From Caldimicrobium sp. (GTDB lineage Bacteria; Desulfobacterota; Thermodesulfobacteria; Thermodesulfobacteriales; Thermodesulfobacteriaceae), in contig WYEG01000039.1 of NCBI GenBank assembly GCA_009903935.1, positions 1-46,707 on the forward strand: a DNA stretch of 46,707 nt, given 5' to 3'. The notes below the pieces were generated by a model, which ran no database searches, had not been told where the DNA came from, and was given only the letters and a program-made list of their open reading frames with translations. This document shows positions 8,678-15,577 of the stretch, one piece after another; the first letter of the stretch is position 1; every line of letters begins with the position of its first letter. The translations under genes and the position numbers were made by a program.

Positions 8678-9154
8678 TTAAGATTTCTCAAGCTTCTCTT
8701 CTAAAGGTTTAGTGTATCTGATCCATTTCCCCCATTTTCCATCCCTTGTAAACCCTAACTTTTCGTAGAACCTTTGAGCTCGAATGTTCTTTTCTCCTAC
8801 CCACAGCTCGGCAAGCTTTCTCTTTTTTGAACGTCCATAAGCTAAGGCTTTTTCCATAAGCTTTGTCCCGATTCCTTTACCCTGAGAGGAGGGGACGACA
8901 AATATTTCGTGGATTTCGAGCACTTTATGCCCCCAAAAATCTTCCCATCTGGCATCGCTTCCCACAAAGCCCAAAACCTCCCCATCCTCCTCAGCAACGA
9001 AAAACCCTTGAGGGTCCCTTTTTAAAAGCCATTTAAAATAGTTCTTTACATCTCTTGGGTGGGAATAGTGATAATCCGGGAGGCTGGAATAGGTGTAAAG
9101 ATAGGCGATAACAAAGGTTGGTAGGTCTGATTTTTTTACCCGTCTAATCCGCAT
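8678..9154 (-). CDS. GNAT-family N-acetyltransferase
   Basis: 158-residue acetyl-CoA-dependent N-acetyltransferase of unknown substrate. The acetyl-CoA-binding motif A is EIFVVPSSQGKGIGTKLMEKAL (roughly residues 83-104), followed by motif B with NIRAQRFYEKLGF. The ATG at 9154 lies 24 bp after the 3' end of tRNA-Leu with no ribosome site or promoter between, so it is probably transcribed with the tRNA. It is 50 bp upstream of rpmE. A RimI-like role cannot be concluded from sequence. Confidence 0.85.
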   Translation of the reverse strand: MRIRRVKKSDLPTFVIAYLYTYSSLPDYHYSHPRDVKNYFKWLLKRDPQGFFVAEEDGEVLGFVGSDARWEDFWGHKVLEIHEIFVVPSSQGKGIGTKLMEKALAYGRSKKRKLAELWVGEKNIRAQRFYEKLGFTRDGKWGKWIRYTKPLEEKLEKS

Positions 9155-9178
9155 AGAGTAGTAATTTTTTTAAGAGAA

Positions 9179-9261
9179 TGCGGGAGGAGGGACTTGAACC
9201 CTCACGGGGAAATCCCCACCGGATCCTAAGTCCGGAGCGTCTACCATTCCGCCACTCCCGC
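9179..9261 (-). tRNA. tRNA-Leu (anticodon UAG)
   Basis: Reads GCGGGAG...CTCCCGC plus discriminator A on the minus strand. The anticodon stem CCGGA/TCCGG encloses loop CTTAGGA, giving anticodon TAG. A long variable arm (GGGGATTTCCCC) marks a class II tRNA, and T-arm GAGGGTTCAAGTCCCTC is complete. The 3' CCA is not encoded. The upstream promoter is at 9272-9300. Confidence 0.97.
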
Positions 9262-9271
9262 TTATTTTAAT

Positions 9272-9300
9272 ATTATAGAACCAAACTCAAATCTCTTCAA
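9272..9300 (-). promoter_or_regulatory. Promoter for tRNA-Leu
   Basis: Minus strand TTGAAG (9300-9295), 17-bp spacer, perfect TATAAT (9277-9272), 10 bp before the tRNA 5' end. Good sigma-70 geometry. Confidence 0.75.
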
Positions 9301-9385
9301 TGCAACTTCTTTATAGGTTCTTGCTTAGTTCTTGAGAGAGGTAAGGCTAAGGATTAAGCGCGCATGAATTGAAAATGTATCCCTT

Positions 9386-9414
9386 GGGGGCAACCAGCGT
9401 GTTGCCCCCTTTTA
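9386..9414 (+). terminator. Orphan intrinsic terminator
   Basis: Perfect 8-bp stem GGGGGCAA / TTGCCCCC (9386-9393 and 9402-9409), 8-nt loop, followed by TTTTA on the plus strand. The minus strand has no T run, so it is directional. No annotated plus-strand gene ends here; the nearest plus-strand space is the 120 bp from 9262, where I see no ORF or convincing promoter. It may end a small RNA or block read-through toward tRNA-Lys. Confidence 0.65.
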
Positions 9415-9466
9415 TCGAATGAAGCCTGGACTCGAGGCAAAAGACCTTTGATTAGCCTGGGTATAT

Positions 9467-9651
9467 TTGGGGCTGTTCAAAAAAGTCCCCCCTACTTTGT
9501 CCTGCCGAGCGATAGCGAGGCATCCCTCACTTCGTTTGGGACAGCGCTTCGGGATGTCATCCCGAGGCACGTAAGTGACGAGGGACCCCTCGGCTGACAC
9601 CTCGGGGCGACACCAGGAGGGCTTGCACAAAAACATTTTTAGTACAGCCTC
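9467..9651. mobile_element. 185-bp MITE-like element with 8-bp target duplication
   Basis: The element begins TTGGGGCTGTTCAAAAAAG and its right end read on the other strand is GAGGCTGTACTAAAAATG, giving imperfect terminal inverted repeats. It is flanked by an exact 8-bp direct repeat GGGTATAT at 9459-9466 and 9652-9659. The interior is rich in short palindromic modules such as GAGCGATAGCGAGG and GCACGTAAGTGACGAGG. There is no transposase, so movement would need one in trans. The right end also occurs at 22-72, and a shorter related module occurs at 27774-27807. It lies directly against the -35 of the tRNA-Lys promoter. Confidence 0.7.
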
Positions 9652-9660
9652 GGGTATATC

Positions 9661-9689
9661 TTGACGGATAGAAATTGTTGGATTAAATT
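9661..9689 (+). promoter_or_regulatory. Promoter for tRNA-Lys
   Basis: TTGACG (9661-9666), 17-bp spacer, TAAATT (9684-9689), 12 bp before the tRNA. The -35 starts 1 bp after the target duplication of the MITE-like element. Confidence 0.6.
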
Positions 9690-9701
9690 TAGTTTAAAAT
9701 T

Positions 9702-9774
9702 GGGCCGTTAGCTCAAACGGTAGAGCAATGGACTCTTAATCCATAGGTTGGAGGTTCGAGTCCTCCACGGCCCA
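9702..9774 (+). tRNA. tRNA-Lys (anticodon CUU)
   Basis: Acceptor GGGCCGT pairs with ACGGCCC, discriminator A at 9774. Anticodon stem ATGGA/TCCAT encloses CTCTTAA, giving CTT. T-arm GGAGGTTCGAGTCCTCC is complete. CCA is not encoded. A T6 run follows immediately. Confidence 0.97.
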
Positions 9775-9956
9775 TTTTTTATCAAATTTTTTTTAACCAA
9801 GGTTTAACCCTTAACTTCTTTTTAAACTTCTATTAGAAAGGTCTATTCTATCCTTCCAAGCTATCCTCTATTTAGAAACGGAACCTCACATTAGAAAAGC
9901 GGACCTCTATACTTCTTGCCTTAAAAAGGAACCTTGGTCAAAGCACTATAGGAGAT
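9775..9956. other. Non-coding spacer between tRNA-Lys and tRNA-Arg
   Basis: AT-rich stretch without a credible ORF. It contains the palindrome AACCAAGGTT at 9795-9804 with a related AACCTTGGTC at 9930-9939, and GAAAGGTCT (9836-9844), which is an exact inverted copy of AGACCTTTC at 9965-9973 in the adjacent terminator. No RNA family was recognised. Confidence 0.3.
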
Positions 9957-9984
9957 AAAAATTAAGACCTTTCGGGGGAGGTCT
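9957..9984 (-). terminator. Terminator of tRNA-Arg
   Basis: On the minus strand AGACCT-CCCCCGAA-AGGTCT forms a 6-bp stem followed by TAATTTTT, 18 nt past the tRNA-Arg 3' end. Confidence 0.6.
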
Positions 9985-10001
9985 GGCTATAAGAAATCAT
10001 G

Positions 10002-10075
10002 CGCCCCCGGAGGGACTCGAACCCCCAACCTGCGGATTAGAAGTCCGCTGCTCTATCCTGTTGAGCTACAGGGGC
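10002..10075 (-). tRNA. tRNA-Arg (anticodon UCU)
   Basis: Minus strand acceptor GCCCCTG pairs with CGGGGGC, discriminator G. Anticodon stem GCGGA/TCCGC encloses CTTCTAA, giving TCT. T-arm GGGGGTTCGAGTCCCTC is complete. CCA is not encoded. Confidence 0.97.
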
Positions 10076-10086
10076 TTTTTTAAAAA

Positions 10087-10114
10087 ATTATAACCAAACT
10101 CCCATTTTTGACAA
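10087..10114 (-). promoter_or_regulatory. Promoter for tRNA-Arg
   Basis: Minus strand TTGTCA (10114-10109), 16-bp spacer, TATAAT (10092-10087), 11 bp before the tRNA. The -35 overlaps that of the divergent promoter at 10108-10135 by five bases. Confidence 0.75.
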
Positions 10115-10135
10115 GACCTAAGATTGGTTTATAAT
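10108..10135 (+). promoter_or_regulatory. Consensus promoter of the envelope operon, leaderless arrangement
   Basis: Perfect TTGACA (10108-10113), 16-bp spacer, perfect TATAAT (10130-10135). The -10 ends 7 bp before the ATG at 10143, so the transcript should start at or within 2 nt of the ATG. No ribosome site is present. It shares its -35 bases with the tRNA-Arg promoter on the other strand. Confidence 0.8.
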
Positions 10136-10142
10136 CATCCTC

Positions 10143-10925
10143 ATGGACGATATACTTTTTGATGAATTTTTCTCTGGTCTCCCTGAGGGAAGGATATCTG
10201 AGCTTTTCAAAAAAGGTTATCCTTGGGAACCCCTAAAGGTTTTGAAAGATTTTCTTTTTGATACTCTACCAGAGCTTCCCAAAGATTTCCCAGTGGAAAC
10301 TCCACTTCGAGAAGACCTACTCCTTACCCTTGAAGGCGAGGTCATCCCAGTAAGAGAGCTTGAGGTTGTTGATGGGGAATATTTCTTTAAAGGTGAAAGG
10401 GTATTAGGCGCATTGATAAAAGCTTCCTCCTATTTTTCAGGGAGGAAATTTTATCTTGGGGCTTCAGCCATAGTTGAGCCTTTTGCTTACCTTAAAGAAC
10501 CGGTCTACATTGGAGATTATGCTGAAGTTAGACATGCTGCCTACTTGAGGGGGAGCGTTTATGTATCCTCAAGGGCAGTCATCGGACATACCACGGAGGT
10601 AAAGAATAGCATTTTTCTCCGGGAGGCCAAGGCAGCCCATTTTGCGTATGTAGGCGATTCCATCCTCGGTAGGAATGTCAACCTTGGAGCCGGCACAAAG
10701 CTTGCCAATCTCAAATTTCATAAAAGGGAAATAACTGTTGAAATTAAAGGAAGGGTATACAAAACTGGTTTAAAGAAGTTTGGAGCCATCCTCGGGGACA
10801 ATGTGCAAACGGGATGTAATGCTGTTTTACAGCCCGGAACCCTTGTTGGGCAGAATTCTTTTATATTCCCGGGAGTTGTGGCTGGACCTGGTTTTATTCC
10901 AAAGGGAAGCAAAATCAAAAAATAA
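10143..10925 (+). CDS. Left-handed beta-helix (GlmU C-domain-like) protein
   Basis: 260 aa. From about residue 95 the chain shows hexapeptide-repeat character (EPVYIGDYAEVRHAAYLRG, then GRNVNLGAGTKLANLK, then LGDNVQTGCNAVLQPGTLVG), the left-handed beta-helix of nucleotidyltransferase-associated acetyltransferases such as GlmU. The N-terminal part lacks the pyrophosphorylase motif, so only the acyltransferase-like half is recognisable. A sugar-nucleotide acetyltransferase role is inferred; substrate is unknown. It heads the operon with the peptidyl-prolyl isomerase 13 bp downstream. The promoter position makes it a strong leaderless candidate. Confidence 0.8.
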   Translation: MDDILFDEFFSGLPEGRISELFKKGYPWEPLKVLKDFLFDTLPELPKDFPVETPLREDLLLTLEGEVIPVRELEVVDGEYFFKGERVLGALIKASSYFSGRKFYLGASAIVEPFAYLKEPVYIGDYAEVRHAAYLRGSVYVSSRAVIGHTTEVKNSIFLREAKAAHFAYVGDSILGRNVNLGAGTKLANLKFHKREITVEIKGRVYKTGLKKFGAILGDNVQTGCNAVLQPGTLVGQNSFIFPGVVAGPGFIPKGSKIKK

Positions 10926-10938
10926 TAGGGAGGCTCTA

Positions 10939-11850
10939 ATGTTTAACTTCAAAAGGATGCTTGCGCTTGGTTTTACTTCGTTGTCTTTGGTAGTGGTAGG
11001 GGGTTTGAAAAATGGTTGCCTTGCTTCGGATGAGGGGATACTGGCTAAGGTTGGCAACTATACTCTATCGGCAAGTGATGTTCGTGTGGTAATGGAGACA
11101 GACCCTCAGATAAAAGAGCTGATAAAACAAAAACCGGAGCTTAAAGGGCAGATAGAGAGGCTTGTTGTTGACAGATGGCTAAACATAACGCTTCTTTATC
11201 TTTACGCTAAGGAAAAGGGGCTTGACAAAGATCCGCTTATTCAGAAGAAGCTTTCTGAGATGGAAAAGTATCTGCTCGCTGAGGAGGTGTTGCAGAAAGA
11301 ACTTTCAACGCTTAAGTCAACCGAAGAGGAGCTTAAGAAATTCTATGAAAAAAACAAAGAGCTTTACACCGAACCTGAGGGCTTAAAGCTTAAACACATA
11401 CTTATTTATGTGCCAGAAAAGGCAGATAAGCAAACGAGGGAGAAAGCTTTAGCCAAGGCAAAGAAAATTCGCGAGGAATTAAGGAAGGGGGCAAAGTTTG
11501 AGGAACTTGCGAAGAAGTATTCAGACGATACCGCCTCAAGGGAAAAGGGTGGAGATATAGGGGTTCTACGCAAAGGGATGACTGTTCCTGAGTTTGAGAA
11601 AAAGGTCTTTTCTTTAAAAGAGGGAAGTATTAGCGAGCCTATCGAGTCCCCTTACGGCTATCACATCGTCAAGGTAGAAAAAAGGGTCCCACCCAAGGTA
11701 AAATCCTTTGAAGAGGTTAAAGACCAGGTTCAAAATGATTATATTAAGGAAAAAGAGAGGGAGATAATAAGTAAGCTTATCGAAGAGTTGAGGAATAAAT
11801 ACAAACCTCAGGTTTTTCTTGAGGGAGGTAGGAGTGCAGAATCTAAGTAA
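10939..11850 (+). CDS. Periplasmic parvulin-type peptidyl-prolyl isomerase
   Basis: 303 aa when started at the ATG at 10939, which has GGGAGG 6-7 nt upstream; longer readings extending into the preceding gene lack a ribosome site. Residues 1-30 form a Sec signal peptide; a Cys follows it but the context KNGC is not a good lipobox. A SurA/PrsA-like N-terminal helical region precedes the parvulin (PpiC) domain at about residues 150-250: LKLKHILIYV, YSDDTASREKGGDIG, SEPIESPYGYHIVKVEKR. It probably folds outer-membrane or secreted proteins together with the SurA-like and Do-type proteins in the same operon. Confidence 0.9.
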   Translation: MFNFKRMLALGFTSLSLVVVGGLKNGCLASDEGILAKVGNYTLSASDVRVVMETDPQIKELIKQKPELKGQIERLVVDRWLNITLLYLYAKEKGLDKDPLIQKKLSEMEKYLLAEEVLQKELSTLKSTEEELKKFYEKNKELYTEPEGLKLKHILIYVPEKADKQTREKALAKAKKIREELRKGAKFEELAKKYSDDTASREKGGDIGVLRKGMTVPEFEKKVFSLKEGSISEPIESPYGYHIVKVEKRVPPKVKSFEEVKDQVQNDYIKEKEREIISKLIEELRNKYKPQVFLEGGRSAESK

Positions 11851-12418
11851 AGAGAAGCTTTGCTACTACTATTTTTCCTACCCTGATAAGGTTTTATTCC
11901 TTGACATAGAAACTGAGGGTCTCTCCAAGGAGAGAAACGACATAACGGTAATAGGGATTTATCATCAGGGAGCTTATCGCCCTTTCATCAAAGGTTTAAA
12001 TTTGCATCGTGCTTTTGAGTTCCTCTCAGGCATCCCCATTTGGGTGACCTTTAACGGAGAAAACTTTGATATACCCTTTATCAAGGCTAAATTCCCAGAG
12101 TTATCAACCCCACATCTCCATATAGACCTTTTCCAGTTAACCGGAGCTATTGGCTTAAGGGGAGGGCTTAAAAAGATTGAAAAGGCTTTAGGGATAATTC
12201 GGAAGACCGAGGGGATGAACGGCTACGATGCTGTTAAACTTTGGCGCAGATGGGAAGAATTCGGAGATAAGTCAGCCCTTAGGACCCTTATCTTTTACAA
12301 TCGAGAGGATGTTGTAAACTTAAAAAGGATCATGGAGCATGTAGGTAGGTTGATACTCAAGGAGGCTAAAAATAGCTTTTTATCAAGAATGAAGCAAGAA
12401 AGCAAGGAGGGGCTATAA
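11834..12418 (+). CDS. RNase H-like DEDDy exonuclease-family protein
   Basis: The start chosen is GTG at 11834, which has GGGAGGT 5 nt upstream; it overlaps the isomerase gene by 17 bp. 194 aa. The exonuclease motifs are visible: Exo I LFLDIETEG (Asp/Glu), Exo II TFNGENFDIPFI (Asn...Asp) and Exo III FYNREDVVNL (Tyr...Asp), as in the RNase_H_2/YprB family. It likely trims nucleic acid ends; the substrate is unknown. It is a nucleic-acid enzyme embedded in an envelope operon whose last gene is recO. Confidence 0.85.
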   Translation: MQNLSKEKLCYYYFSYPDKVLFLDIETEGLSKERNDITVIGIYHQGAYRPFIKGLNLHRAFEFLSGIPIWVTFNGENFDIPFIKAKFPELSTPHLHIDLFQLTGAIGLRGGLKKIEKALGIIRKTEGMNGYDAVKLWRRWEEFGDKSALRTLIFYNREDVVNLKRIMEHVGRLILKEAKNSFLSRMKQESKEGL

Positions 12419-12419
12419 G

Positions 12420-13895
12420 ATGAGGGAAGGGTTGCATCGGTATAAGCTTGCCTTTTTAATTCTTTTCGTGTTTGCCCTTGGGCTTTTTGCTCGGGAAGTA
12501 TGGGAAAAGCTTCACCCTTTAAGCTTTCCTAATCTTATCGCTGAGGATGGTAAGCGGGCAAGCAGCGAAGCCCTCCAGTTAGCTCAAAAGGTATCCCAAG
12601 CCTTCTCCGAGATTGCCGAAAGGTCCTCTCCAGCAGTTGTATACATCGAGACGGAAAGGGTGGTATCTCGAGGACAAGCTCCTTTTGATTTCTTTGGAGA
12701 TGAGTTTTTTAGGCGTTTCTTTTCCCCGCCAAAGTACCGTGAAAGGGGTGCAGGGTCTGGTTTTATCATCTCCAAGGAAGGCTACATCGTCACCAACAAT
12801 CATGTGATCGAAGGAGCTCAGAAGATAACCGTAAAGCTTGCGGACGGTAGGACCTTTAAGGCTGAGGTGGTAGGGAAAGACCCCTTTTCAGATATCGCCC
12901 TTCTTAAGATACTCGGTGGGAACCTTCCCGTCCTCCCTTTAGGCGATTCTAACCTTTTGCGGGTTGGTGAATGGGTGATCGCTATCGGTAATCCCTTCGG
13001 GCTTACGCACACGGTAACTGTAGGGGTGGTTAGCGCCAAGGGCAGGTCAGGCATTGGGATTACGGATGTAGAAGATTTTATCCAGACGGATGCCGCCATA
13101 AACCCTGGGAACTCAGGTGGTCCTCTCTTGAACCTTAAGGGAGAGGTCATCGGTGTAAATTCGGCTATTTTCACCCGTTCCGGCGGTTATATGGGAATTG
13201 GCTTTGCTATTCCTATAAACTTGGTAAAGAATGTGGTGGAACAGCTAAAGACCAAGGGCAAGGTAGAAAGAGGTTGGCTGGGTGTAGTGATCCAAGACTT
13301 GACTCCTGAGCTTGCAAAAGAACTGGGGATTAAAGCCACAGAGGGAGTGCTCATCACCGAAGTGGTTGAAGATTCCCCAGCGAAGAAGGCAGGTCTTAGG
13401 GAGAACGATGTTATCCTTTCCTTTAACGGAAAGCCTGTTAAAAATGCCTCAGAGCTTAGAAGCTTGGTGCTTCAGGCTAAACCCGGGACAACGGTTGAGC
13501 TTGAAATCTTGAGAGGTTCTGAGAGGAAGCTCGTTAAGGTTCAGATTGAGGCGCCTAAAAAGGGTATGCTCACAAGCAGGGCTGAAATTCAGGAGCTTCA
13601 AGCCTTTTTAGAGGAGCTTGGGCTAAACGTTGCCAACTTAAGCCCAGACCTAAGGAGAAGGTTTGGGGTTCCGGAGAGCGTAAAGGGGGTGCTAATAATT
13701 GAGGTTTATCCTGAAAGCCCAGCTGATTACGCAGGCTTAACCCCTGGGATGGTCATCGATGAGGTAAACAAGAAAAGGGTAAACAATCTGGCTGATTTTT
13801 ATGAGGCTCTAAAACCATCCTTAGAGAAGAAAAAGGTCCTTTTAGGAATAAGGACTCCTCGGGGGAGGTTTTACACAACCCTTTCTCTTGAGTAA
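12420..13895 (+). CDS. Do/DegP-type periplasmic serine protease
   Basis: HtrA-family protease-chaperone of the periplasm, 491 aa. An N-terminal membrane/signal segment (about residues 8-24) precedes a trypsin-like domain with the triad His128 (TNNHVIEGA), Asp158 (DPFSDIALLKI) and Ser232 (GNSGGPLLN). Two PDZ domains follow: PDZ1 from GWLGVVIQDLT and PDZ2 ending near the C-terminus with ADYAGLTPGMVIDEV. This is the DegP/DegQ/MucD layout. The ATG at 12420 starts 1 bp after the preceding stop, so translation is probably coupled. Which of the Do paralogues it equals cannot be decided. Confidence 0.93.
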   Translation: MREGLHRYKLAFLILFVFALGLFAREVWEKLHPLSFPNLIAEDGKRASSEALQLAQKVSQAFSEIAERSSPAVVYIETERVVSRGQAPFDFFGDEFFRRFFSPPKYRERGAGSGFIISKEGYIVTNNHVIEGAQKITVKLADGRTFKAEVVGKDPFSDIALLKILGGNLPVLPLGDSNLLRVGEWVIAIGNPFGLTHTVTVGVVSAKGRSGIGITDVEDFIQTDAAINPGNSGGPLLNLKGEVIGVNSAIFTRSGGYMGIGFAIPINLVKNVVEQLKTKGKVERGWLGVVIQDLTPELAKELGIKATEGVLITEVVEDSPAKKAGLRENDVILSFNGKPVKNASELRSLVLQAKPGTTVELEILRGSERKLVKVQIEAPKKGMLTSRAEIQELQAFLEELGLNVANLSPDLRRRFGVPESVKGVLIIEVYPESPADYAGLTPGMVIDEVNKKRVNNLADFYEALKPSLEKKKVLLGIRTPRGRFYTTLSLE

Positions 13896-13898
13896 GGC

Positions 13899-14819
13899 AT
13901 GAGGGTAAGACCGCTACTTTTAGCTTTATTTTTTTGGCTATTTTTTTGGGCTAAAACTCCTAAGGCTGAGGTGGTAAACAAGATCGTTGCCGTGGTTGGG
14001 AGCGAGGTTTTAACCCTTTATGAGCTTGAAAACCTTGCTCAACCTCTTTATCAGCAGTTCCTAAACCAAAACCTACCTTTAGAAGAAAAGGAAAGGCTTA
14101 AATCTCAGATAAGAAAAGAGCTCCTTGAGAGATGGATTGAGGATACAGTTATTGGACTTGAGGCTAAAAAGCATAAAATTACCGTTTCGGATGAGGAATT
14201 TGATCGTTTTTACCAGGCAGAAGTTAAGCGGTTAGGGGGAGAAGAAAGGCTTAAAGAGGAGCTTGCTAAAGAGGGTAAAACCGTAGAAGAGTACAAGAAG
14301 AACCTTAGAGAACAACTTACCAAGATTAAGTTTGTGCAGATCATGGTTGGCTCAAAGATTGCTATCCCTGAAGAGGATTTAAAGAAGCTTTATCAGGAAA
14401 AGATTAAAAACTTTGACCCATCTCCCAAGTATGAGCTTGAAGTTTTAATCGTTAGGGATGAAGGATTGCTTTCCGAGGTTGAAGGCTTGTTAAAAAGGGG
14501 TGAGGGACTGGGGGAAATTGCCACCCGCTATCCAGAGAAGATTTATTATGTTAAGGAAACCTTTAAGGAAGAAGAGTTAGACAAGGAGCTTCTTTCATTT
14601 TTAAAAGATATGAACCCAGGAAGCCACACACCTCCTCTCAAGAGGGGGAATGTTTACCATATCGTTAAGCTTGTGAAAAAGCTTGCTGGTGAACCACCGA
14701 AGTTCGAAGAGATGCGAGATAGCCTTTATGAGGAGCTTTTCAATCAAAGGGCTAAAGAATATCTTGAACGCTGGATAAAGGAATTAAAAGAGACAAGGTT
14801 TGTGAAAATTTATCTTTAA
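13899..14819 (+). CDS. SurA-like periplasmic chaperone
   Basis: 306 aa. A signal peptide (residues 1-24, rich in Phe/Trp) ends near TPKAEV. The family-typical VVNKIVAVVGSEVLTLYEL starts the SurA N-terminal domain (about residues 24-170). The region from about 175 to 265 aligns with a parvulin domain but keeps only part of its signature (PLKRGNVYHIVKLVKK), so isomerase activity may be weak or absent. Role: folding and transit of outer-membrane proteins. It follows the Do-type protease by 3 bp. Confidence 0.88.
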   Translation: MRVRPLLLALFFWLFFWAKTPKAEVVNKIVAVVGSEVLTLYELENLAQPLYQQFLNQNLPLEEKERLKSQIRKELLERWIEDTVIGLEAKKHKITVSDEEFDRFYQAEVKRLGGEERLKEELAKEGKTVEEYKKNLREQLTKIKFVQIMVGSKIAIPEEDLKKLYQEKIKNFDPSPKYELEVLIVRDEGLLSEVEGLLKRGEGLGEIATRYPEKIYYVKETFKEEELDKELLSFLKDMNPGSHTPPLKRGNVYHIVKLVKKLAGEPPKFEEMRDSLYEELFNQRAKEYLERWIKELKETRFVKIYL

Positions 14820-14836
14820 GTGTTTAAGTTGCTACT

Positions 14837-15556
14837 TTGAAGCTTAAAAGTTATCCTGCTATAGTCCTTTCCGTTGAGCCTGTCTCTGAAATAGACTTAA
14901 AGGTTGAGTTTTTGACACCTGTTGGTAGGGTCTTAGCGGTAGCTAAAGGCGGAAGAAAGAGCAAAAGGCGCTTTTTAAACCTCTTCTCTGAGATAAACAT
15001 CTTAAGGGTTAACTTAAGAAAAAGTTCAAGGACCATCTTCCCCATCATAGATTCTGCAGACCTTATTTATCAGGTAAAAAGTCCTTGGTTTGAGCGACAA
15101 AAGTTTGAATTCTTTAGCTGTTTAGCTGAGCTTTTAAGTTATCTTGGGAAGGGACTACTTGAGGAAGGTAGCTTCAGCTTTTGGGTCTCTTTTATAAAAG
15201 TAGCTGACGCTAATCCTATTTCCGAAAAACTACTCTTTCTTCTTGAATTAAAAATACTTAAGCATCTTGGCTATGCACCTATGGTCGATGAATGCGTAAA
15301 ATGCGGAAACATACCTAAGAGAATTTTTTACTTTTCTGTAGAGCAAGGGGGTATTCTATGTCTTAACTGTCGAGACGACCGAACACTTCCTCTTTCTTCT
15401 GCTGAGGTTGAATGTCTAAAGAATTATCTTCTTTTAAAGGACCCAAAGGGGGTATTTGAGCTTTCATCTCCTTCTTCTAAGTTGTTAAGACTTGTTCGGC
15501 AATTTTTAATTTACTATTTAGGGTTAGATTACAAAGCACCTTGTCAAGGTCTATAA
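14837..15556 (+). CDS. recO: DNA repair protein RecO
   Basis: RecF-pathway mediator that loads RecA on SSB-coated DNA. 239 aa. The N-terminal OB fold starts YPAIVLSVEPVSEIDLKVEFLT; a helical C-domain carries a zinc finger with CVKCG (about residue 153) and CLNC (about residue 178). The start is TTG at 14837; no clear ribosome site is visible, and it lies 17 bp after the SurA-like gene. Its last codons contain the -35 region of the promoter for the glycogen operon. Confidence 0.9.
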   Translation: MKLKSYPAIVLSVEPVSEIDLKVEFLTPVGRVLAVAKGGRKSKRRFLNLFSEINILRVNLRKSSRTIFPIIDSADLIYQVKSPWFERQKFEFFSCLAELLSYLGKGLLEEGSFSFWVSFIKVADANPISEKLLFLLELKILKHLGYAPMVDECVKCGNIPKRIFYFSVEQGGILCLNCRDDRTLPLSSAEVECLKNYLLLKDPKGVFELSSPSSKLLRLVRQFLIYYLGLDYKAPCQGL

Positions 15557-15568
15557 GAAAACTATAAT
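15541..15568 (+). promoter_or_regulatory. Promoter of the glycogen operon, leaderless arrangement
   Basis: TTGTCA (15541-15546, inside the last recO codons), 16-bp spacer, perfect TATAAT (15563-15568), 9 bp before the ATG at 15578. The expected start leaves a leader of about 2-4 nt, with no ribosome site. Confidence 0.75.
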
Positions 15569-15577
15569 AAAAGTAGC

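Noticed and set aside
9412-9636. 74-codon minus-strand ORF across the MITE-like element
   Set aside because: Its translation is a chance reading of the palindromic repeat (pieces such as RSEGCLAIARQD are typical of such repeats) and no ribosome site or family match is apparent.
10780-10938. N-terminal extension of the peptidyl-prolyl isomerase
   Set aside because: The extra 53 residues overlap the upstream gene, while ATG 10939 has a strong ribosome site and opens directly into a signal peptide.
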